The translations under genes were made by a program, and so were the position numbers. From RGIG8244 sp045639325 (GTDB lineage Bacteria; Verrucomicrobiota; Lentisphaeria; Victivallales; UBA1829), in contig JAZUCU010000047.1 in the NCBI GenBank assembly GCA_045639325.1, forward strand, positions 1 to 29,485: DNA of 29,485 bases. The letters run 5' to 3'. Below are positions 25,201 to 29,485 of the stretch, piece after piece. The notes beneath the pieces are model-generated. The model saw only the letters and a list, made by a program, of their open reading frames with translations. It did no database searches and was not told the origin of the DNA. How positions within the stretch are numbered: position 1 is the first letter of the stretch; every line of letters starts with the position of its first letter.

Positions 25201-25610
25201 TGTCATCTGCGGTTGTTATTTACAATGGCGGCGAGCTTGTTTCTTCCGGTGCTATGATTTCCGGTGCGGTCATTTCCGGTAAAAATAATGTGATGGAAGT
25301 CACAAGCGGCGGTACCGCATCAGATACAACCATTAATTTCCGCGGTAACGTCTATGCTTACGATGGCGGATATGTTGTTGGCACAGTAGTCAACTCCATG
25401 GGTAACCTGATTCTGGAAAATGCTATTGCTGACAGTTCCGTTGTCAATTCCGGCGGACAGCTCCTGACCGGCCCCAATACTGTAATCAATCATACCGATG
25501 TGAATGGCGGTAAAGTTTATATTTACGATACATCCTGTGTGGCAAGCGATACCGTTGTCCGGAACGGCGGTACATTGGCAATCGAAAAAGGTTCGGCATT
25601 GAAATACTGA
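22251..25610 (+). CDS. Giant AIDA-type repeat surface protein, N-terminal part (frameshifted)
   Basis: 1119 aa from the ATG at 22251 (AAAGGA upstream); an ATG 27 bp earlier has no ribosome site. Almost all of it is AIDA-like strand-loop-strand repeats of about 19 residues, such as SGAVANDTIVNSGGNLWLS, which stack into a beta-solenoid in adhesins and autotransporter passengers. The solenoid is interrupted by three copies of a ~112-residue module (22755-23090, 23442-23773, 24861-25195) with GTLQIESGA, a YKLAQGA segment and TYSLDQVDGNLTLTV. There is no signal peptide: the first residues already look like repeat. The TGA at 25608-25610 is premature, because the same repeats continue at once in another frame through 29343. 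It is probably surface-exposed and adhesive; the export route is not visible. Confidence 0.85.
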   Translation: MAIYVESGVTSNDLVVQRNSVTVFDGGIVSNTTLNEFGVMVVSAGGSADNTTINSGGRLVVSAAAAVVSTTVNSGGSMMVQNPSETVLAIKENGGYVQVPNVRSATFVSNTISGLTLSGTSMTVHSNTVADGTVISSGLVIVYSGGSAKNTTVTANGRMHLLHRAFHRGTLQIESGAVVSATTGAIIDFDIINRTTDDGYMINDLSLIQGTPSYFISVSENQAAGTYKLAQGAASFKDTITIAGAQGASLGPVTVNGDNVVYNGVTYSLDQVDGNLTLTVIPKPAVFIIHYSGNLVSSSYEMTGAVVDSNYTMRISSGGVANDTTINTSAGAYVFDGGVANGTTVNAQGSIIISSGGVANDTTVNSTGRMHLVAGTASNTTVNAYGSMFMSSGAIHRGTLQIESGAAVNAFDCIIDFTVAGRTVEDDYLINDLSLIRFPVFTITVSENQTAGTYKLAQGASRLSNIAISIGTEDTVYGSITVNGSDFVYDDIIYSLDQVNGDLTLTITEVPKVFIYSDGTLISSGRTVTSAIMGKQTRMYISSGGTANSTTVSGGSMHISSGGTANKTSLDSGCVYVSTGGIANDTVIRRGVLAISSGGTANDTIMFWGNTSITSGGVANGTNMSGGWMYISGVANDTTVNASGNIDVAEGGVANDTTINTSGSMIVFSGAVANDTIVNSGGNLWLSSGAVANDTTLNSCGNLWLLSGAVANDTTLNTYGYISISSGCVANRTTINTSGSMTIFEGGVANDTVISCTTGNVLPYRGLIAITSGGIANNTIVVNGLVGNHGGAANNTTLNNNGSMGVDNGGVANNTTINAQGQMVLSSGAVANDTIVNSAGEMILSSGAVANDTIVNSGATMSICYGGKHSGTLQIEHGAIVYASSGTINFTVAGRTVEDDYLINNLSLIQGAPTYTITVSADQAYGTYKLAQGAFNFTGKKPIYIIDTVGSSFWVNGKDFIYNNSIVYSLDQVNGNLTLTIADLSSAVVIYNGGELVSSGAMISGAVISGKNNVMEVTSGGTASDTTINFRGNVYAYDGGYVVGTVVNSMGNLILENAIADSSVVNSGGQLLTGPNTVINHTDVNGGKVYIYDTSCVASDTVVRNGGTLAIEKGSALKY
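24255..24425 (+). repeat. Near-identical 57-bp tandem repeats (AIDA units)
   Basis: The string TCCGGTGCTGTTGCAAATGA recurs at 24255, 24312 and 24369, exactly 57 bp (19 codons) apart. Between copies the sequence differs at few positions. A further near-identical pair lies at about 24729 and 24786. Such close copies point to recent duplication or homogenisation by recombination. Confidence 0.85.
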
Positions 25611-28600
25611 AGTTGCAAACAACGGTGTTCTGCTGCTTTCCAATGGTGCGGTTGCAAAAGATACCATATTTGCCGATGGCGGTATTGGTGCAGTTCTGGA
25701 TGACGGTGTTCTCTCCAGCGCGGTCATTTCCGGTGGGGCACTCACGGTTTCCGGCGGCGGTTCTGCATTGGATACAACGATTGCTTCCAACGGATATATT
25801 TATCTTGCCGACAATGGTTTGATTCAAAATCTGGATATTCAGGCCGGCGGTACATTGTACGTTCTGGAAAGTGTAGAAAAATCCATTGCCGATGGCGTTT
25901 TGACAGTCGCCGGTAAGATGATCGCAGAAAATGATGTCACCGGCGATTACTCCATCGTGTGGTCTCTGGCAGGTGCTCAGCCCGGGGATGAACCCATGGT
26001 TGAAGGTCTGAGTCACTTTGCAGCGACAGGTTTTTCTGTTACAGTCAGTGCAGACCAGGCGGAAGGTACATACAGCCTTGCGAACGGTTGTTCTTCCATG
26101 GAAAACGTTGTGGTTAAAATCGAAATTGTTGAAAGCTATTCGGATTCCATAATTGTCAACGGGGCAGGGGTTGTCTACAACGGGCTCACTTATTCTGTCA
26201 GTGAAGCGAACGGCGACTTCACGCTCTTCATTGGCGATATCACTCCTCCGGATAAACCGGTGGTTGAAGCAAGCACCACAGCATTCACCAATCAGGATGT
26301 GACCCTCGCTGCTGCCTTTACCGAAGATTCTGCGGTCAAACAGTACAAGATCGGCAATGGCGAATGGCAGGCTTACACTGGTGCCGTCACCGTTACTGAA
26401 AACGCAACGATTTATTTCCGTGCGGCGGACAAAGCGGGCAATGTTTCCGACATTACCGAATATGTTGTCAGCAACATTGATAGAATCGCTCCGGATCAGC
26501 CGACTGCGAAAGCCGATATTACCACAATCACCAATCAGGATGTGACCCTCACTGCTGCCTTCACCGAAGATTCTGCGGTCAAACAGTACAAGATCGGCAA
26601 TGGCGAATGGCAGGCTTATACGGGTGCTGTCACAGTTACAGAAAATGCAACGATCTATTTCCGTGCGGCAGACGCGGCAGGTAATATTTCCGAAGTGACG
26701 GAATATTTTGTCGGCAACATTGACAAAGTCGCTCCGGATCAGCCGACTGCGACAGCCGATATTACCGGAATCACCAATCAGGATGTGATCCTCACTGCTG
26801 CCTTTACCGAAGATTCTGCGGTCAAACAGTACAAGATCGGCGATGGCGAATGGCAGGCTTACACCGGTGCAATCACCGTTACAGAAAATGCAACGGTTTA
26901 CTTCCGCGCATTGGACGAAGCGGGCAATATTTCCGATGTTACGGAATACGTTGTCAGCAACATCGACAAGGTTGCCCCGACCCTTGAAATTCAGGGCAAT
27001 GCTGCTGATTGGACAAATAAAGATGTCACTCTCACCGCCGTTGTCAGCGATGGTATTGTGGAATATTTTGACGGTTCCGCCTGGGTGGAAGGTACAAGCC
27101 TCACCGTTGGCGAAAACGGCACATATCTTTTCCGTGCAACCGATGCGGCAGGCAACGTGACCGAACAGAGTGTAACGGTTGATAAAATCGACAAAGTTGC
27201 TCCGACTCTTAAAATCAACGGCGTTACTACCGACTGGACGAATAAAGATGTCACTCTCTCTGCTGTCGTCAGCGATGGTGTTGTGGAATACTATGACGGT
27301 TCTGCGTGGGTGGAAGGTGCAAACTTCGTTGTCAGCGAAAACGGGACCTATCTTTTCCGCGTAACTGATGCGGCAGGCAACGTGACCGAACAGAGTGCAA
27401 CCGTTGAAAATATCGACAAAGTTGCCCCGACGGTTCCTGAACTCATCAGCGTGACCAATGTTGGTAACAGAATAACAGTTACTCACAGCGGTTCGGAAGA
27501 TAACGGCTGCGGAGTTTACGCATATACGATTCAAGTTTCACAGTACGAAGATTTCCATACGCTTTATGTAAGCACTCGTTATTCTGGCGGAAACAGTCAC
27601 AGCAAGCTCACACTCTCTGACGGCACTTATTATGTCCGCGTGAAAGGCGAAGATTATCTGGGCAACGAAAGTATGTATAGTAATGTTGTCAGCCTGACGA
27701 TAGATACAACTCCGCCGGAAAAACCGGAAGCCGGTGCAGATATTACAAGCGTAACGAATAAAGCCGTTACAGTGACCGCATCTTTCACCGATGATACAAC
27801 CGTCATGGAATACAGCTATGACAACCAGATCTGGAAAGCATATACTGGCGGAATCGTATTTGAAGAAAACGGCAGTGTTTACTTCCGCGCTCAGGATGCT
27901 TACGGTAATATTTCCGATGTCACCGAATACGTTGTCAGCAATATCGACAAAGTTGCACCGCTTCAGCCGACAGCCGACGCCGATATTAAAGAGACAACCT
28001 ATGACAGTGTCACAATCACCGCCACATTCACCGAAGATTCTGCGGTCAAACAGTATAAGATCGGCGATGGCGAATGGATGGATTACACCGGTGCAGTCAC
28101 TGTTTCTGAAAATGCAACCGTTTACTTCCGCGCATTGGATGAAGCAGGCAATATTTCCGATGTCACCGGGTATGTTGTCGATAACATCATCAAAAGCGCG
28201 ACACTTGATGGTTCCGGCATGACTCATGCCGATGCGATCGCCGCAGGTTGTGAATTGATCGTTACCACCGATGGTACATATAAGAGTAATATCGGTCATG
28301 ACGGTGTGGAAGCCCGGATCGAAGGCGGTACATTCAATTGTACCGTCAGCGGCGGCGCATTGACATCCACCAATAATTACATGACTTGGGATGACCAGGA
28401 AGCAGATACCAATCTGTCCATCAGCGGCGGTACATTCAATAAAGTCGTAATGGGCGGTGATCGTGTCAATCGCGGTAACTGCGAACATATCGGCGATTTG
28501 AATTTGACGATCAAGGGCGGTAATTTCAATTCCCAGATTGTCGGCGGTATGGCATACACCGATCAGAGCATCCGCGGACAGGCACTTCTGACCGGTGATA

Positions 28601-29343
28601 TCAACATGACATTGGCTGGCGGAACCTTCAAGTCCCGCATTTACGGCGGCTGTATTTCCACTGCGAATTACAGTACCCGTACTGCAATCGACGGTAATAT
28701 TAACATTGTAGTGGATTCTTCTGAAAACGAATTGATTTTTGCGGATAGCGTGTACATCGTTGCCGGTTCTTATCAGAGCGGTGCCATTTATGGTAACGTC
28801 CAGGTAACCTTCACCGGATTGGGCGAAAATCTGAAGATGGATGCCGATAACCTGGTCTGGGGCGGCAGCAGTTCCGACGTCTATTTGATCAAAGGCAATA
28901 CCCGTACATTCCAGTCCACCATCAGTGGCACAAGAACGATCTGCTTTAACAACTTCACCGGTGAATTCAATACCGGCATCCGTGGATTTAACATTTTCAC
29001 CGCAGAGAACGGCAGCAAGCTGGAAATTCTGGCAAGCAATCATCTGCGTGACATCGAACAGTGGAATCTGGATTGGGATACCCAGTTGAGCGGTTCCTTC
29101 CTGAATGATTTCACTGGTGATGCTATGAATATTGATCTGGAAGGCTGGAATCAAACGGCAACGAACTTGTTCGATTGTGCAGCCGGAACCTTTACCGGAT
29201 TTGAAGCCATGAAGAAAGTTACGATCGGCAATGAAACAGCGAAATATTCGGAAGCACTTTCTGCTTATGTCAGCACAAATTACATGCTGACACTCCGTGA
29301 TAATCAGACGATGCAGCTGAGCATGAATACAACGATAGCCTAA
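25609..29343 (+). CDS. Giant repeat surface protein, C-terminal part (no start of its own)
   Basis: This frame opens after a stop at 25600-25602 and has no ATG or ribosome site for over 300 bp (a TTG at 25768 lies inside a repeat), so it is the continuation of the upstream gene. It starts EVANNGVLLLSNGAVAKDT, an AIDA-like repeat, and holds a fourth, degenerate copy of the interrupting module (about 25906-26235: EGTYSLANG, GLTYSVSEANGDFTL). Then come seven Ig-like repeats with an FN3-like domain between them (26248-28200). The end is beta-rich with GGTFN and GGNFN repeats (28300-28700), and the last ~200 residues resemble no outer-membrane barrel. Joining both parts by dropping one base gives 2363 residues. 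It is probably a cell-surface adhesin or stalk protein. Confidence 0.8.
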   Translation, partial: EVANNGVLLLSNGAVAKDTIFADGGIGAVLDDGVLSSAVISGGALTVSGGGSALDTTIASNGYIYLADNGLIQNLDIQAGGTLYVLESVEKSIADGVLTVAGKMIAENDVTGDYSIVWSLAGAQPGDEPMVEGLSHFAATGFSVTVSADQAEGTYSLANGCSSMENVVVKIEIVESYSDSIIVNGAGVVYNGLTYSVSEANGDFTLFIGDITPPDKPVVEASTTAFTNQDVTLAAAFTEDSAVKQYKIGNGEWQAYTGAVTVTENATIYFRAADKAGNVSDITEYVVSNIDRIAPDQPTAKADITTITNQDVTLTAAFTEDSAVKQYKIGNGEWQAYTGAVTVTENATIYFRAADAAGNISEVTEYFVGNIDKVAPDQPTATADITGITNQDVILTAAFTEDSAVKQYKIGDGEWQAYTGAITVTENATVYFRALDEAGNISDVTEYVVSNIDKVAPTLEIQGNAADWTNKDVTLTAVVSDGIVEYFDGSAWVEGTSLTVGENGTYLFRATDAAGNVTEQSVTVDKIDKVAPTLKINGVTTDWTNKDVTLSAVVSDGVVEYYDGSAWVEGANFVVSENGTYLFRVTDAAGNVTEQSATVENIDKVAPTVPELISVTNVGNRITVTHSGSEDNGCGVYAYTIQVSQYEDFHTLYVSTRYSGGNSHSKLTLSDGTYYVRVKGEDYLGNESMYSNVVSLTIDTTPPEKPEAGADITSVTNKAVTVTASFTDDTTVMEYSYDNQIWKAYTGGIVFEENGSVYFRAQDAYGNISDVTEYVVSNIDKVAPLQPTADADIKETTYDSVTITATFTEDSAVKQYKIGDGEWMDYTGAVTVSENATVYFRALDEAGNISDVTGYVVDNIIKSATLDGSGMTHADAIAAGCELIVTTDGTYKSNIGHDGVEARIEGGTFNCTVSGGALTSTNNYMTWDDQEADTNLSISGGTFNKVVMGGDRVNRGNCEHIGDLNLTIKGGNFNSQIVGGMAYTDQSIRGQALLTGDINMTLAGGTFKSRIYGGCISTANYSTRTAIDGNINIVVDSSENELIFADSVYIVAGSYQSGAIYGNVQVTFTGLGENLKMDADNLVWGGSSSDVYLIKGNTRTFQSTISGTRTICFNNFTGEFNTGIRGFNIFTAENGSKLEILASNHLRDIEQWNLDWDTQLSGSFLNDFTGDAMNIDLEGWNQTATNLFDCAAGTFTGFEAMKKVTIGNETAKYSEALSAYVSTNYMLTLRDNQTMQLSMNTTIA
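26248..28200 (+). repeat. Ig-like coding repeats: three 243-bp, two 225-bp, then two 243-bp units
   Basis: 243-bp units start at 26248, 26491 and 26734. 225-bp units start at 26977 and 27202. An FN3-like domain fills 27427-27714, and 243-bp units resume at 27715 and 27958. Each 81-residue unit carries TEDSAVKQYKIG, a TVTENAT-type strand and YFRA..EAGNISDVTEYVV. The spacings are exact, and units 1-3 plus the last share long identical stretches. Confidence 0.88.
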
Positions 29344-29360
29344 CATAAGGAAAACAGAAC

Positions 29361-29477
29361 ATGAACAAAGAAATTTATCAGGAACCTGCCATTGAAGAAG
29401 TGGAATCCATTTTGGTTGTGCAGGGCTTGGATGAAGGTGTAAGCGGAATCGATCCGGACCCGACTCCCGATCTGTGA
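29361..29477 (+). CDS. Small acidic peptide of unknown function (38 aa)
   Basis: 38 codons from ATG 29361 to TGA 29475-29477, with AAGGAAAAC about 9 bp upstream. It starts 17 bp after the giant repeat-protein stop. The peptide begins MNKEIYQEPAIEEVESILVV and ends in a Gly/Asp/Pro-rich tail (DPDPTPDL). It contains no Cys. The charged leader-like half and short acidic tail recall small peptides that follow surface-protein or secretion operons in gut Bacteroidota, and RiPP precursors, but no matching processing gene lies in the window, which ends 8 bp later. It may be too short for ordinary gene callers. Confidence 0.6.
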   Translation: MNKEIYQEPAIEEVESILVVQGLDEGVSGIDPDPTPDL

Positions 29478-29485
29478 TCACATTG

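Noticed and set aside
25768..29343. An independent gene starting at the TTG at 25768
   Set aside because: No ribosome site precedes it, and the same frame carries AIDA-like repeats upstream from 25609, so it is better read as the frameshifted continuation of the upstream gene.
25486..29481. Two long minus-strand reading frames (682 and 647 codons) opposite the giant repeat gene
   Set aside because: They arise because the repeated coding sequence avoids stop codons on the opposite strand. They are rich in Cys, Asn and Ile repeats that simply mirror the sense repeats.

Overview
The window looks like a chromosomal stretch of a Gram-negative, anaerobic gut-type bacterium. My best guess is the Lentisphaerae/Victivallales branch of the PVC superphylum. 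The guess rests on a ferredoxin-linked 2-oxoacid oxidoreductase, a very large AIDA-type repeat surface protein, a polysaccharide-type glycoside hydrolase, a lipoprotein and moderate GC. No rRNA or other marker gene is present to prove it.

Left part (1-8.1 kb). A truncated GIY-YIG nuclease gene (minus strand) sits next to two 111-bp hairpin-rich direct repeats and a tRNA-Ala(GGC) with its own promoter and terminator. A plus-strand series follows: a two-domain glycoside hydrolase-like protein, a low-molecular-weight tyrosine phosphatase overlapping a YkgJ-type Cys-cluster protein, a lipoprotein, an unknown exported or membrane-tethered protein, then a tight pair encoding a glycerol-1-phosphate dehydrogenase-like enzyme and a PMM-type HAD protein. 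This part ends at a strong bidirectional terminator.

Central part (8.1-18.9 kb, all minus strand). This is the most interesting region. Nine closely spaced or overlapping genes follow one good promoter: an ECF-like sigma factor, a zinc-finger anti-sigma-like protein, a papain-like protease with C-terminal membrane segments, two coiled-coil proteins resembling ESCRT-III/PspA, a 1013-aa protein with an MIT-like N-terminus, two AAA+ domains and an M48-like zinc protease, a membrane protein with a CsgG/LpoB-like domain, a DUF1294 membrane protein, and a long coiled-coil protein ending in a DUF4384-like domain. The MIT-like helix bundle on the AAA protein and a MIM1-like C-terminal tail on its neighbour match the eukaryotic/archaeal Vps4-ESCRT-III pairing. 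I read the cluster as a sigma-controlled membrane-remodelling or envelope quality-control system with two proteases.

Right part (19.0-29.5 kb). A three-gene kor/vor-type operon (ferredoxin, alpha subunit, fused beta-gamma subunit; minus strand) is followed by tRNA-Ser(CGA). Next is a 7.1-kb gene for a giant repeat protein: 19-residue AIDA-like strand-loop-strand repeats, then seven Ig-like 81/75-residue repeats and a beta-rich end. A single-base frameshift near 25.6 kb splits it. A 38-codon acidic peptide gene follows immediately and closes the window.
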